This document shows positions 28,701 through 38,130 of a stretch of DNA of 64,000 nucleotides, piece by piece. Made by a program: the position numbers and the translations under genes. The stretch spans positions 72,253-136,252 of the forward strand of contig JANRIX010000046.1 in the NCBI GenBank assembly GCA_033764435.1, written 5' to 3'. Origin of the DNA: JAEUMY01 sp033764435 (GTDB lineage Bacteria; Pseudomonadota; Gammaproteobacteria; Burkholderiales; Usitatibacteraceae). The notes beneath the pieces were generated by a model that was not told where the DNA came from, made no database searches, and worked only from the letters and a program-made list of their open reading frames with translations. The stretch's first letter is position 1; each line of letters begins with the position of its first letter.

Positions 28701-29618
28701 TTACTCAGCTGCGGCTTCTTCCTGCTTCTTCTTGGCCAGTGCCGCCTGCTCCGCCACTTCCGCGGCGAAGTCGGTCACCTTCTTCTCGATGCCCTCGCCC
28801 ACCACGTACAGGGTGAAGCCATGCACGGTGGCGCCCTTGGACTTCAAGAGTTGCTCAATGGTCTGCTTGCCGTCCTCGGCCTTGACGAACACCTGGCCCA
28901 GCAGCGCCACTTCCTTCAGGAACTTCTGCACGGAACCTTCCGCGATCTTCTCCAGCATGGCTTCCGGCTTGCCGGCTTCCTTCGCCTTCTCGATGGCGAC
29001 ACGGCGCTCGGTCTCGATCAGGTCCTGGGACACACCCGAACCGTCCAGTGCCTTGGGCTTGGACGCGGCGATGTGCATGGCGATGTCCTTGGCCATCGCG
29101 GTGTCACCACCGGTGATGTCCACCAGCGTGCCGATCTTGGCGCCGCCGTGGATGTAGTTGACCAGCGCGCCTTGCGCAACCTTGCGCTCGAAGCGACGGA
29201 TCGACATGTTCTCGCCGATCTTGCCCACCAGGGCCTTGCGCACTTCCTCAACGGTGGAGCCGTTCAGCGGCAGCGCGGAGAGCTCTTCCACGCTGGCGGG
29301 ATTCTTGGTCGCGACCAGCTCGGCCAGTTGCTTGGCCAGCGCCAGGAAGTCGTCGTTCTTGGCCACGAAGTCGGTTTCGCAGTTGACCTCGATGATCGAG
29401 CCCAGCTTGCCGTCGCCCGCGATGTGGATGGCCACGACACCTTCAGCTGCCACGCGGGCAGCGGCCTTGCTGGCCTTGTTGCCCAGCTTCACGCGCAGGA
29501 TTTCCTCGGCCTTGGCCATGTCGCCACCCGCCTCGGTCAATGCCTTCTTGCACTCCATCATCGGCGCGTCGGTTTTCTCGCGCAGTTCCTTCACCATGCC
29601 TGCGGTGATTTCAGCCAT
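28701..29618 (-). CDS. tsf: Elongation factor Ts
   Basis: The nucleotide exchange factor for EF-Tu. It has 305 residues: an N-terminal UBA-like part with VKELREKTDAPMMECKKAL, then core domains with INCETDFVAKND-like sequence (EVNCETDFVAKND) and HIAASKPKAL. ATG 29618 follows GGAGAATCAA. It is separated from rpsB by a bidirectional terminator, as is also common elsewhere, so tsf and the downstream genes may receive only part of the rpsB transcription. Confidence 0.97.
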   Translation of the reverse strand: MAEITAGMVKELREKTDAPMMECKKALTEAGGDMAKAEEILRVKLGNKASKAAARVAAEGVVAIHIAGDGKLGSIIEVNCETDFVAKNDDFLALAKQLAELVATKNPASVEELSALPLNGSTVEEVRKALVGKIGENMSIRRFERKVAQGALVNYIHGGAKIGTLVDITGGDTAMAKDIAMHIAASKPKALDGSGVSQDLIETERRVAIEKAKEAGKPEAMLEKIAEGSVQKFLKEVALLGQVFVKAEDGKQTIEQLLKSKGATVHGFTLYVVGEGIEKKVTDFAAEVAEQAALAKKKQEEAAAE

Positions 29619-29638
29619 TTGATTCTCCAGATTGCTTT

Positions 29639-29650
29639 GCGAATATTCGC
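29639..29650. repeat. GCGAATATTCGC palindrome, copy 12 (intergenic)
   Basis: Exact copy in the rpsB-tsf gap, about 20 bases upstream of the tsf start codon and 30 bases from the terminator stem. Confidence 0.97.
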
Positions 29651-29679
29651 GTCGGTTTCACTAATTGCAGATTCAGTCT

Positions 29680-29709
29680 AAAAAAAGGGGGCGTGCGGCC
29701 CCCTTTTTT
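29680..29709 (-). terminator. Terminator/attenuator between rpsB and tsf
   Basis: A 12-bp stem of A6-G5-C paired with G-C5-T6 around a GTGCG loop, flanked by A and T tracts on both sides, so it can act in either direction. In the direction of rpsB transcription it ends in seven T residues. It probably sets the ratio of S2 to EF-Ts expression. Confidence 0.88.
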
Positions 29710-29735
29710 GTCGCCGCAACGGGGGGCGGGCGAAA

Positions 29736-30479
29736 TCAGGCCGCGCCTTCCTCTTCGGTCACTTCGACCAGTTCGTCGGTCTTGACCATTTCCTGGATGA
29801 CCTGCGAGCGGCCTTCCAGCACTGCGTCGGCCACGCCACGGGCGTAGAGACGGATGGCACGGGTCGAGTCGTCATTGCCGGGGATGACGTAGTCCACGCC
29901 ATCCATCGAGTTGTTGGTGTCAACCACGCCAATCACCGGGATGCCCAGCTTCTTGGCTTCGGTCACGGCGATCTTGTGGAAGCCCACGTCGATCACGAAC
30001 ATGGCGTCGGGAATGCCGCCCATGTCCTTGATGCCACCCATGGAACGCAGGAGCTTTTCCAGCTCGCGCTGGTAGCCCAGTGCTTCCTTCTTGGAAATCT
30101 TGTCGAACGAGCCGTCCGTGGACATCTGCTCGAGTTCCTTCAGACGCTTGATCGAGCCCTTGGCCGTCTTGAAGTTGGTGAGCATGCCGCCCAGCCAGCG
30201 GAAATCGACGTAGGGCATGCCGCAGCGTGCGGCTTCTTCCTGGATGATCTCGCGGGCCTGACGCTTGGTGCCCACGAACAGGATCTGACCCTTGTTCGAC
30301 GACAGTTGACGCACATACTTCAGAGCGTCCTGGTACATCGGGAGGGACTTCTCCAGGTTGATGATGTGAATCTTGTTGCGGCTCCCGAAAATGTACGGGG
30401 CCATCTTGGGGTTCCAGAAGCGGGTCTGGTGGCCGAAATGGACACCGGCTTCCAGCATTTGACGCATGGTGACTGACAT
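29736..30479 (-). CDS. rpsB: 30S ribosomal protein S2
   Basis: A 247-residue small-subunit protein. MSVTMRQMLEAGVHFGHQT, RNKIHIINLEKSL and FVGTKRQAR are canonical, as is the nucleotide-like end with DVGFHKIAV. ATG 30479 follows AAGGATCAAC. The upstream open part (to 30527) is leader. It heads the long minus-strand run and has its own promoter and a structured leader. Confidence 0.97.
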   Translation of the reverse strand: MSVTMRQMLEAGVHFGHQTRFWNPKMAPYIFGSRNKIHIINLEKSLPMYQDALKYVRQLSSNKGQILFVGTKRQAREIIQEEAARCGMPYVDFRWLGGMLTNFKTAKGSIKRLKELEQMSTDGSFDKISKKEALGYQRELEKLLRSMGGIKDMGGIPDAMFVIDVGFHKIAVTEAKKLGIPVIGVVDTNNSMDGVDYVIPGNDDSTRAIRLYARGVADAVLEGRSQVIQEMVKTDELVEVTEEEGAA

Positions 30480-30625
30480 GTTGATCCTTAGCGTTAAGGT
30501 TGACCTCCACCCGGCGGGCCCCATCAATCGATGAGGACCTTAACGGTGCGGGTGTGCGGATTTGAAAAAACTGCGGGTTGATGTCCAACTCGTCGCCCTG
30601 CGTGCAGCCCCGGCGGCAAGTTAGC
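30480..30625 (-). promoter_or_regulatory. rpsB 5' leader with switch-like pairing
   Basis: From the predicted promoter the leader is about 145 bases. ACCTTAAC (30493-30500 in plus coordinates) can pair perfectly with an upstream GTTAAGGT (30537-30544), or its CCTTA part can pair with the Shine-Dalgarno TAAGG (30486-30490). One pairing frees the ribosome site and the other hides it. The region corresponds to the map-rpsB spacer that holds the autoregulatory t44/S2 leader in enterobacteria. Confidence 0.55.
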
Positions 30626-30630
30626 CCGAG

Positions 30631-30660
30631 ATTATAGGCGAAAAAGCATCGAAAAATCAA
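30631..30660 (-). promoter_or_regulatory. rpsB promoter
   Basis: On the minus strand a perfect TATAAT (30631-30636) is preceded, at 18 bases, by TTGATT (30655-30660). It is the best sigma-70-type promoter in the window. Confidence 0.75.
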
Positions 30661-30719
30661 ACCGATGGCATGAGAAAACCGGAACGCCCGCCACGCCCCC
30701 GTCGAGGCACGGTCCGGGG

Positions 30720-30725
30720 TATAAT
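30720..30725 (+). promoter_or_regulatory. map -10 element
   Basis: A perfect TATAAT 55 bases before the map start codon. No good -35 hexamer lies 16-18 bases upstream, so an activator may be needed, or the promoter is weak. Confidence 0.6.
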
Positions 30726-30779
30726 TTCTCACTGAATTCAATGACCTATTGCCCGCCTGTGCGCTCAACCGAATCCCCC

Positions 30780-31577
30780 ATGGCCATCCAGATCAAAAAC
30801 GCCGAAGACATTGCCAAGATGCGCGTGGCCGGCCGCCTGGCGGCTGAAGTACTTGATTACATTACGCCTTTCGTGAAACCTGGGGTCACCACCGGCAAGC
30901 TGGACAAGCTCGCCCATGACTACATGGTCAACGTGCAGGGCACCATCCCGGCGACCCTGAACTACGCACCGCCCGGCCACAAGCCCTACCCGGCCTCGAT
31001 GTGCACATCGGTCAATCACCAGGTCTGCCATGGCATTCCGGGTGAAAAGGTGCTGAAGAACGGCGATATCGTGAACATCGACATCACCGTCATCAAGGAT
31101 GGATACCACGGCGACAACAGTCGCATGTACTACGTGGGCGAGCCGTCCATCCAGGCCAAGCGCCTCTGCGAGGTGACCTACGAAGCCATGTGGCGTGGCA
31201 TCCGCGCGATCAAGCCGGGTGCGACGCTCGGTGATCTTGGCAGCGCCATCCAGCGCCATGCGGAAGGCAGCGGATTCAGCGTGGTACGTGAATTCTGCGG
31301 TCACGGCATCGGCAAGAAATTTCATGAAGAGCCGCAGATCCTGCATTACGGTCGACCGGGCAGCGGGCTGACACTGAAGCCCGGCATGATCTTCACCGTC
31401 GAGCCCATGATCAACGCCGGCAAGCGCGACATCCGCCAGCTCGCCGACGGCTGGACCATCGTGACCGCCGACCACAGCCTGTCCGCGCAATGGGAACACA
31501 CCGTGCTGGTGACCGATGACGGATTTGAGATCCTCACTCAGTCCGACGGCACGCCGGCCCCGCCCGCGCTGAACTAG
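30780..31577 (+). CDS. map: Methionine aminopeptidase, type I
   Basis: It removes N-terminal Met after deformylation. The 265 residues are standard. Metal ligands lie in NIDITV and YHGDNSRM, with HGIGKKFHEEP and TVEPM following. ATG 30780 begins the conserved MAIQIKNAEDIAKMR. It is divergent from rpsB and 18 bases upstream of glnD. A deformylase gene that would act just before it on nascent chains (at 34847) is interrupted. Confidence 0.97.
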   Translation: MAIQIKNAEDIAKMRVAGRLAAEVLDYITPFVKPGVTTGKLDKLAHDYMVNVQGTIPATLNYAPPGHKPYPASMCTSVNHQVCHGIPGEKVLKNGDIVNIDITVIKDGYHGDNSRMYYVGEPSIQAKRLCEVTYEAMWRGIRAIKPGATLGDLGSAIQRHAEGSGFSVVREFCGHGIGKKFHEEPQILHYGRPGSGLTLKPGMIFTVEPMINAGKRDIRQLADGWTIVTADHSLSAQWEHTVLVTDDGFEILTQSDGTPAPPALN

Positions 31578-31595
31578 GCCAGGAATCCGCCACCC

Positions 31596-34211
31596 ATGGC
31601 ACGCCCAGGTGCCGCAGTCGCGACGACCACCCCGAGGGACGATCCCGCATCGGGTTGGCGGAAATGGCTTGCAGACCAGCGTGCCGAACTCCGTGCCGCC
31701 TATCTGGAACGACCGGAACCGCGTCTGCTGCTGAGACGGCATGCAGCAGTGGTCGACACGGCGCTCATCGGCCTCTGGCAGTCCTGTGCACTGCCCGCAG
31801 ACTGGGCGCTGGTTGCGGTCGGCGGCTACGGGCGGGCGACGCTGTTTCCCCATTCCGACGTCGACGTTCTCGTGCTGGTGCCGGAAGGCGCCGAGGCAAA
31901 ACTGGCCGAACCCTTCATCGGCATGCTCTGGGATTGCGGCATCGAACCGGGCCACAGCGTGCGCACTCCCAGCGAGTGCGTCGAGGAGGCCGAGCGCGAC
32001 GTGACCGTGCTGACCAGCCTGCTGGAGACCCGCCTGATCACCGGGAACCGGGCCCTGTTTGCCGACATGGCAAAGGCCACGCGCAAGATCGTGAAGCCGC
32101 GCGACTTCTTCAACGCCAAACTGGATGAGCAGCGCTCACGTCATACCCGCGCCCTCGACGCCGCGTTTCGCCTCGAGCCCAACATCAAGGAAAATCCTGG
32201 CGGCTTGCGTGACCTGCAGACCATCCACTGGGTGGCCGATGCGGCCGGCATGTTCGACGACAGCGGCACCGGCTGGCAGGGCATGGCGCGAGAGGGCCTG
32301 ATCACGCGCGGCGAAGCCTTGCGTATCGCCAAGGACGAGCGGGTGTTGCAGGATCTGCGCATCCGGCTGCACTTTCTCGCCGGGCGGCGCGAAGACCGGC
32401 TGGTATTCGACCACCAGAATCGGCTGGCTGCAGAAATGGGCATTCACGCCACGGCCAGCAAACGGCCGTCCGAACTGCTCATGCAGCGCTACTACCGCGC
32501 CGCCAAGAGCATCTACCGCCTGAACACGATCCTGCTGCAGAACATCTGGGCGCGCATCGGGCCGCCGCGCGACATGAAGGTCGTGCCGATCGATGACACC
32601 TTCGCCCGGCGCGGGGCCACGCTGGAAATTCTGAAGGACGATGCCTTCATCCGCGATCCGTCCAACATCCTGCGTGCCATGCATCACCTGCAGAAGTTGG
32701 GCGATCTCGAGGGGCCATCGGCAGATGCGTTGCGCGCGCTGTGGCGGGCACTCCCGCTCATCGACGCCAAGTTCCGCGCAAATCCGGTGAACCGCGCGCT
32801 GTTCATGGACATCCTGCGCGAGCCCAAGCGGGTGACCTTCGTGCTGCGCAAGATGAACCACTACGGCATTCTCGCGCGCTATCTGCCGGCCTTCGGTCGC
32901 ATCGTGGGCCAGATGCAGCACGACCTTTTCCACGTCTACACGGTGGATGAGCACATCCTCATGGTGGTGCGCAATCTGCGGCGCTTCATCGTCGAGCGCT
33001 TCGCCCACGAGTATCCCTTCTGCTCCGAACTCATGCGCGATTTCGAGCGCAAGGAAGTGCTGATTCTCGCGGCCCTGTTTCATGACATCGCCAAGGGTCG
33101 CGGCGGCGACCATTCCGAACTGGGCGCGGGCGACGCCCGCCGGTTCTGCCGCGCGCATGGCCTGGCGCCGGGCGACACGGACCTTGTCGTATGGCTGGTC
33201 GAGCAACATCTCACCATGTCGCAGACCGCGCAGAAGCAGGATCTGTCCGACCCCGAGGTTATCGCCAACTTCGCGCTCAAGGTCGGCAATGAACGCTGCC
33301 TCACCGCCCTGTACCTGCTGACCGTGGCCGACATTCGCGGCACCAGCCCGCATGTGTGGAATGCCTGGAAAGGCAAGCTGCTCGAGGACTTGTTCAAGCT
33401 CACCCGCAAACTGCTTTCGGGCGAGCGCGCGCCCATTGAGGCCTGGATCGAAGGCAAGAAGGCCGAAGCCTTGCGAATATTCGCGCAATACGTGACCGGG
33501 GAAGGCCGGCACGAAGGCTTCTGGGCCCAACTGCACCCGGCCTATTTCCAGCGCTTCGAAGCCTCGGAAATCGCGTGGCACACCCGCGCATTGTGGTCCC
33601 GGCCGTCACCGGAGAATCCGGTCGTGAAGGCGCGGCTTTCACCGATCGGGGAAGGCCTGCAGGTGATGGTCTACACGCCCGACCAGCCCGGCGTGTTCGC
33701 GCGCATCTGCACCTATTTCGAACGCATGCATCTCGATATCGCAGCGGCCAAGATCTACACAACCCAGCACGGCTACGCCCTGGACAGCTTCCAGGTGCTG
33801 CCCCGCGCACGCACGGCGTCCGGCGATCTGGGCGGCCACTATCGTGATGTCATCGCGCGCATTGAAGAAGAACTGGCCAGGCAGTTGAAGGATGCGAAGC
33901 CGCTCCCGGCACCCGCTTCCGGCCGGGTATCGCGTCAGGTGAAGCACTTCCCCATCGAGCCGGCAGTGAACATCACGCCAGAGCGGCGTGCAGGTCATTT
34001 TGCGGTGCAGGTCATCGCAGCCGACCGGCCCGGGCTGCTCACCACGGTCGCGCGCCACTTTCTGGCGCATGGACTCAGCCTGCATGACGCGCGCATCACC
34101 ACCCTCGGCAATCGCGCCGAGGACGTGTTCGTGGTGGAGGGCGAAACGCTCGCGCGCGCCGAGGGCGCGCGCGAGTTCAAGGACGGATTGCTTCAGGTGC
34201 TCAAGACCTGA
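31596..34211 (+). CDS. glnD: PII uridylyltransferase/uridylyl-removing enzyme
   Basis: A glutamine sensor that uridylylates PII proteins under nitrogen limitation and removes UMP under excess. It has 871 residues. The nucleotidyltransferase motif GGYGRATLFPHSDVD (76-90; Asp88, Asp90) is intact. An HD hydrolase domain with LFHDIAKGRGGDHSELG follows in the middle, and two C-terminal ACT domains start near 690 and 800 (VYTPDQPGVFARI, IAADRPGLLTTV). The palindrome encodes Arg-Ile-Phe-Ala between the HD and ACT parts. Confidence 0.97.
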   Translation: MARPGAAVATTTPRDDPASGWRKWLADQRAELRAAYLERPEPRLLLRRHAAVVDTALIGLWQSCALPADWALVAVGGYGRATLFPHSDVDVLVLVPEGAEAKLAEPFIGMLWDCGIEPGHSVRTPSECVEEAERDVTVLTSLLETRLITGNRALFADMAKATRKIVKPRDFFNAKLDEQRSRHTRALDAAFRLEPNIKENPGGLRDLQTIHWVADAAGMFDDSGTGWQGMAREGLITRGEALRIAKDERVLQDLRIRLHFLAGRREDRLVFDHQNRLAAEMGIHATASKRPSELLMQRYYRAAKSIYRLNTILLQNIWARIGPPRDMKVVPIDDTFARRGATLEILKDDAFIRDPSNILRAMHHLQKLGDLEGPSADALRALWRALPLIDAKFRANPVNRALFMDILREPKRVTFVLRKMNHYGILARYLPAFGRIVGQMQHDLFHVYTVDEHILMVVRNLRRFIVERFAHEYPFCSELMRDFERKEVLILAALFHDIAKGRGGDHSELGAGDARRFCRAHGLAPGDTDLVVWLVEQHLTMSQTAQKQDLSDPEVIANFALKVGNERCLTALYLLTVADIRGTSPHVWNAWKGKLLEDLFKLTRKLLSGERAPIEAWIEGKKAEALRIFAQYVTGEGRHEGFWAQLHPAYFQRFEASEIAWHTRALWSRPSPENPVVKARLSPIGEGLQVMVYTPDQPGVFARICTYFERMHLDIAAAKIYTTQHGYALDSFQVLPRARTASGDLGGHYRDVIARIEEELARQLKDAKPLPAPASGRVSRQVKHFPIEPAVNITPERRAGHFAVQVIAADRPGLLTTVARHFLAHGLSLHDARITTLGNRAEDVFVVEGETLARAEGAREFKDGLLQVLKT
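33473..33484. repeat. GCGAATATTCGC palindrome, copy 13
   Basis: Exact copy in glnD, read as Arg-Ile-Phe-Ala. Confidence 0.97.
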
Positions 34212-34223
34212 CAGCGGGTTGGA

Positions 34224-34625
34224 TCAGCCCAGGGCCTTGCCGTCGTTCAGGGTGAGCCAACCGCGAATGACGCGGTAGAGATACCAAACGAAGAGCACAC
34301 CATAGGCCACCAGGGGCACGACCCACATCACGACTGCGCCGATGCCAAAGGTGATGAGCGTGATGACCCAGAACACCACCCACGCCATCACGATCCAGAG
34401 CAGCGCCCACCAGAACGCGCCAGCCAGCCAGGCGTAATGACTGTCGAGGTAGGTCCCGCGCACGCTGTCACGCTTCAGGAAGCCGATGAACACGGCGACC
34501 GCGGCGAGCAGCCAGGCCGTGAACGGCGCCAGCGCATGCAGCAGGTAAACGAGGTGCAACGTGTTCTTCTCGCCGGACAGATCGCGGACGGTGCCGTCGG
34601 AAGTCATGTCAATGGTCTCAGCCAT
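34224..34625 (-). CDS. DUF4870-like small membrane protein
   Basis: A 133-residue inner-membrane protein with about three hydrophobic stretches after a charged N-terminus. The pattern of an early LVYLLHALAPFTAW helix, then YLDSHYAWLAGAFWWALLW, resembles DUF4870/Tic20-like proteins. The function is unknown. ATG 34625 follows AAAGGGA. It is convergent with glnD, with 12 bases between the stops, and no terminator is obvious there. Confidence 0.7.
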   Translation of the reverse strand: MAETIDMTSDGTVRDLSGEKNTLHLVYLLHALAPFTAWLLAAVAVFIGFLKRDSVRGTYLDSHYAWLAGAFWWALLWIVMAWVVFWVITLITFGIGAVVMWVVPLVAYGVLFVWYLYRVIRGWLTLNDGKALG

Positions 34626-34846
34626 GGTCAAATCCCTTTCATCAGGAAACAAGATCAGTCACAGCCCAGTCGAACGGAAGTGGAACCGGCGCTAGCCGGG
34701 GGCCGCTGTGAGCCCGGAACGAAAGATGCCACCGTCCGGGCAAAACTCAAATCCGCACGCGATGAAGCGCAGAAATCGCCCCCCGAATGCCCGTGGGGCG
34801 GGACCACTCGCGACGCTCGCACATCGCGCCGCCGCACACCCGACGC

Positions 34847-35386
34847 TCAGTCGTCGTCATCCTTGCCCACCAGTTCCGGAAACAGGACTTCGGTGAAGCC
34901 AAAGTTGTGCAGATCGCGGATACGCATGGGATAGAGCGTTCCGATCAGGTGGTCGCATTCATGCTGCACGACACGGGCATGGAAGCCGTCGACCGTGCGC
35001 TCGAAACGCTTGCCGTACTGGTCGAAGCCGCTGTAGCGCAGTTTCGCATGCCGCGGCACCAGTCAGCGCATGCCCGGGACGGAGAGGCAGCCTTCCCAGC
35101 CTTCCTCCATGTCCGCGCCGATGGGCTCCAGCACCGGATTGATGAGCACCGTCTCCGGCACCGGCTCGGCGTTCGGGTAGCGCGGATTGTTGCGCACCTC
35201 GAATATCACCACCTGCAGCGACACACCAATCTGCGGCGCGGCGATGCCCGCACCATTGGCGGCGATCATGGTGTCCTTCATGTCGCGCAGCAGCTCATGC
35301 AGCTCGGGTGTATCGAATGCCTCGACCGGTACCGCCTTCCGGAACAGGACCGGCTCGCCCATTTTCATGATGGGTCGAACCGCCAT
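34847..35386 (-). pseudogene. def: Peptide deformylase interrupted by one in-frame TGA
   Basis: Read through, the gene codes for about 178 residues with all three deformylase motifs: GAGIAAPQIG, EGCLS and HECDH (metal site). A single TGA at 35063-35065 lies in the same frame directly after CLSVPGMR, where relatives normally have Gly before LVPR. One base change from GGA would explain it. There is no frameshift and no other damage, so the event is recent, a sequencing error, or read-through (the next base is C, a leaky context). The start ATG 35386 overlaps the mtnP stop (TGATG). If the gene is truly broken, another def must exist elsewhere, because the activity is needed. Confidence 0.85.
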
Positions 35387-36138
35387 CACAGACCCGCCTT
35401 GTTCAACGCAACGGCTTCTTCCAGCACCCGCAGGATCTGGCGCATGCCGGCATCCAGCACCGCCTGCAAATCGTCGAGCTGGATCGAATCCTTGCTGTCG
35501 CCGAGGCCTGCGGCATGATTCACCGACAGCGCCACCGCTGCATAGGGCAGATCCAGTTCACGGGCCAGCGACGCCTCGGGCATGCCGGTCATGCCGACCA
35601 TGGTCGCGCCATCACGGCGCAAGCGCGCGATCTCTGCCGCCGTTTCCAGCCGCGGGCCCTGGGTTGCCGCATACACCCCATGATTGATGAAGGGAATCTT
35701 TGCCCGGGTCGCGGCGTCGGCCAGCAGCTTGCGGGTGACCGCGCAGTAGGGATGGGTGAAGTCGATGTGCTTCACCGGCGCCTCCGGCCCCTCAAAGAAC
35801 GTGTGCCGACGGCCCCAGGTGTAATCGATGATCTGGTCGGGAATGGCAATAACGCCCGGCCCCAGTTCTGGTGCGATGCCGCCGACAGAATTGACCGCGA
35901 CCACGCGACTGGCGCCCACCTCGCGGATGGCCCAGAGGTTCGCGCGATAGTTCACCTCGTGCGGTGCGAGCGTGTGCCCATAGCCGTGACGCGCCAGAAA
36001 ACAAACTTCAGCGTCGCCCACCTTGCCGAAAGTGAGCGGCCCCGAGGGCTCGCCGAACGGCGTGCGGACAATTTCGCGACGGGTGATATCGAGGCCGGCT
36101 AGGCGGGAGAGGCCAGTGCCTCCGATGATGGCGAGCAT
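35386..36138 (-). CDS. mtnP: S-methyl-5'-thioinosine/thioadenosine phosphorylase
   Basis: A purine-nucleoside-phosphorylase family enzyme of 250 residues, splitting methylthio-nucleosides with phosphate in methionine and purine salvage. GGTGLSRL, the HGYGHTLAPHEVNYRAN phosphate and substrate loop and MTGMPEASLARELDL are clear. In the base-binding segment ALSVN the key residue is Asn207, not the Asp of adenosine-type MTAPs. This suggests the 6-oxo substrate methylthioinosine, giving hypoxanthine. The hpt gene 2 kb upstream on the same strand would use that hypoxanthine, which fits. Confidence 0.85.
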   Translation of the reverse strand: MLAIIGGTGLSRLAGLDITRREIVRTPFGEPSGPLTFGKVGDAEVCFLARHGYGHTLAPHEVNYRANLWAIREVGASRVVAVNSVGGIAPELGPGVIAIPDQIIDYTWGRRHTFFEGPEAPVKHIDFTHPYCAVTRKLLADAATRAKIPFINHGVYAATQGPRLETAAEIARLRRDGATMVGMTGMPEASLARELDLPYAAVALSVNHAAGLGDSKDSIQLDDLQAVLDAGMRQILRVLEEAVALNKAGL

Positions 36139-36225
36139 GCGGTATCCAGAAACTCGAAATGGAAAGATGCGAATTGTGCATCAAGCCGCGCATCGGGGCC
36201 CGCCAGGCCGCATGCCGGCACCGCT

Positions 36226-38013
36226 TCAACCGCGAAACACCAGATTGCGCCCCTTCTCCTTGGCGCGGTACATGGCCGCGTCCGCGCGCTTGATGAGAAT
36301 TTCCGCGCTCTCCTCGCCGTTCCACACTGCCACACCGGCACTGAAGGTGATAAGCAGGCGCTGATCATCGTGCATGAACAGTTCACGGGTGAGCTCGCGC
36401 TGCAGACGAATCATCACCGCTTCGGCATCATCCAATCCCGTGTCCGGCATAACGATGGCGAACTCCTCCCCGCCGAAGCGGGCCACGCGGTCCGTTTCGC
36501 GAAGCACCTTTCCAGCCATGCCGACCAGGTAGCGCAACGCCATGTCTCCCGCGACGTGGCCATGGCGATCATTGAGACGCTTGAAGTGATCGAGATCGAT
36601 CAACGACACCGCGAGCGGTGTGCCGTGGCGCCGCGCGCGACGCAATTCGTTGTCCAGCACCGCATCGAGGCCGCGGCGGTTGAGCGAGCCGGTCAGATAG
36701 TCATGCAGCGCGGAGGTGCTGAGCGAGTTCATTTCCGAGGTGAGGCGGGTCACCTCGTTCTGTGCGCGTTGCGCCTCGTCACGTGCGGCCTGCAGCGCCT
36801 GCGCCGTGCGATTGACCCGTGATTGCATGCCTGCGGTCTCAGTCACCAGTTCGCGTACCAGTTTGCCGAGATCGGCAACGCTGCCAGTTGTCTCGAGCCG
36901 CGCTGCATACGCCGCCAGTCGCTGGTCAAATCCACTCACATCGCCAGTAGTCTCGCCCAGCATGCCCATGAAGCGGACAACCATGTCCTGAAAGGCACGC
37001 TTGGACTCGTCCAATGCACGCCGGAGTTGGGCCTGCTGCGCGACAAGGCGATCAACCACGCGTTCAACATCATCCAGCGCCGCGTTCTCAAGCGGCGCGG
37101 AAAGCAGCTCGGACAGCATGATGGTCTGGCCGCGGAACCACGCAGGCTCGTCCACCAGATCACCCAGGTTGGCGATTACCAGCCGGATCAGTGCCACCAG
37201 CCGATCGCGGGCGTGACGCGTGTCTCGGGCATCCTGTTCGATGTCGCGCGCCAGCCCCTGCAGCGACTGCAGGACCTCGCGCCAGTCATCGCCAAGTCGG
37301 GCGCGTCCGGCCATGTCCGCCAGCTTCCGCACCTGTTCATAGCGCTGCGGCTGGTCACACACCACGGGCAGCAACGCCTGATCCAGAAGCATGCACACGG
37401 CGCGCTGCATCAGCACCGCGACATTCACGCCATCTTGCTGCGCCGCTGGCGACAGCGGCAGGACATTTGTTCGAGCGGACGCTGTCGACGGGCCGGATGA
37501 GCCATCAGCAAGCGCCGTCTCCCGCCAGGCGGTCAGCAGGGCGACGAGCCGGATGCGCAACTCCTCGGGCTCTTCCGCGTAGCGCGTGGCGGCGGCTTCC
37601 AGATCGCGACGCTGTTCTCGCGACATGCCAGGCGAGCCCGAGGCGAGGCGAATGAGATCAATGATGACGCTGCGCCAGTTGCCGCCAGTGCCTTCCTCGC
37701 CGAGCAGTGTGAGTAGCCGCCCACGCAGTTCGCTGTCCGAGGCATCCATGCGAAACTGGGCAACCGCTTCGGCGGCACGCAGGAACCGCGGGCGACCCCG
37801 CGCGCGCTCCCGCAGCAGGCCGACCAGCAGGTCGCGCAGCGGATCGTCGTTGGCCGCTGGCTGGCCCGATGCCTGACCTGCGATCAGGTGGTACACACGG
37901 CGATAGTTCTCCGGCGTCGGCGCGACCTTTTCCTGTGCGAGCCGCTTCAACGACAAGCGTGCGAGCTGCGTCGCATTGGCGGTGGAATCGATGGAAGAGC
38001 CGGGGGTAGCCAT
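36226..38013 (-). CDS. GGDEF diguanylate cyclase
   Basis: A 595-residue cytoplasmic protein. The first 430 residues are a long helical region with no recognisable named sensor domain, ending in a coiled coil (about 390-430, QALQAARDEAQRAQNEV). The C-terminal GGDEF domain has the active-site motif GGEEF in RVARFGGEEFAI, and an RxxD inhibitory site (RETD) five residues before it. It should therefore make c-di-GMP with product feedback. No signal or membrane helix is visible. The start is uncertain: I take ATG 38013 (MATPGSS), with ATG 38061 as the alternative. Confidence 0.88.
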   Translation of the reverse strand: MATPGSSIDSTANATQLARLSLKRLAQEKVAPTPENYRRVYHLIAGQASGQPAANDDPLRDLLVGLLRERARGRPRFLRAAEAVAQFRMDASDSELRGRLLTLLGEEGTGGNWRSVIIDLIRLASGSPGMSREQRRDLEAAATRYAEEPEELRIRLVALLTAWRETALADGSSGPSTASARTNVLPLSPAAQQDGVNVAVLMQRAVCMLLDQALLPVVCDQPQRYEQVRKLADMAGRARLGDDWREVLQSLQGLARDIEQDARDTRHARDRLVALIRLVIANLGDLVDEPAWFRGQTIMLSELLSAPLENAALDDVERVVDRLVAQQAQLRRALDESKRAFQDMVVRFMGMLGETTGDVSGFDQRLAAYAARLETTGSVADLGKLVRELVTETAGMQSRVNRTAQALQAARDEAQRAQNEVTRLTSEMNSLSTSALHDYLTGSLNRRGLDAVLDNELRRARRHGTPLAVSLIDLDHFKRLNDRHGHVAGDMALRYLVGMAGKVLRETDRVARFGGEEFAIVMPDTGLDDAEAVMIRLQRELTRELFMHDDQRLLITFSAGVAVWNGEESAEILIKRADAAMYRAKEKGRNLVFRG

Positions 38014-38130
38014 GACTGCAAGGTACTGTGCGCGGGCGTCGCCGTGAAGAATTTCCGCCATGAAGGCGGTACCTGCGAGACATCGGCATGACACCGCATT
38101 TCTTTAGCCGGCGCATCGCCGGCAGCGCGG

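Noticed and set aside
35063..35065. Selenocysteine at the TGA of the deformylase gene
   Set aside because: Relatives have Gly at this place, no SECIS-like hairpin is visible directly after the TGA, and the enzyme family uses Cys/His metal ligands elsewhere.
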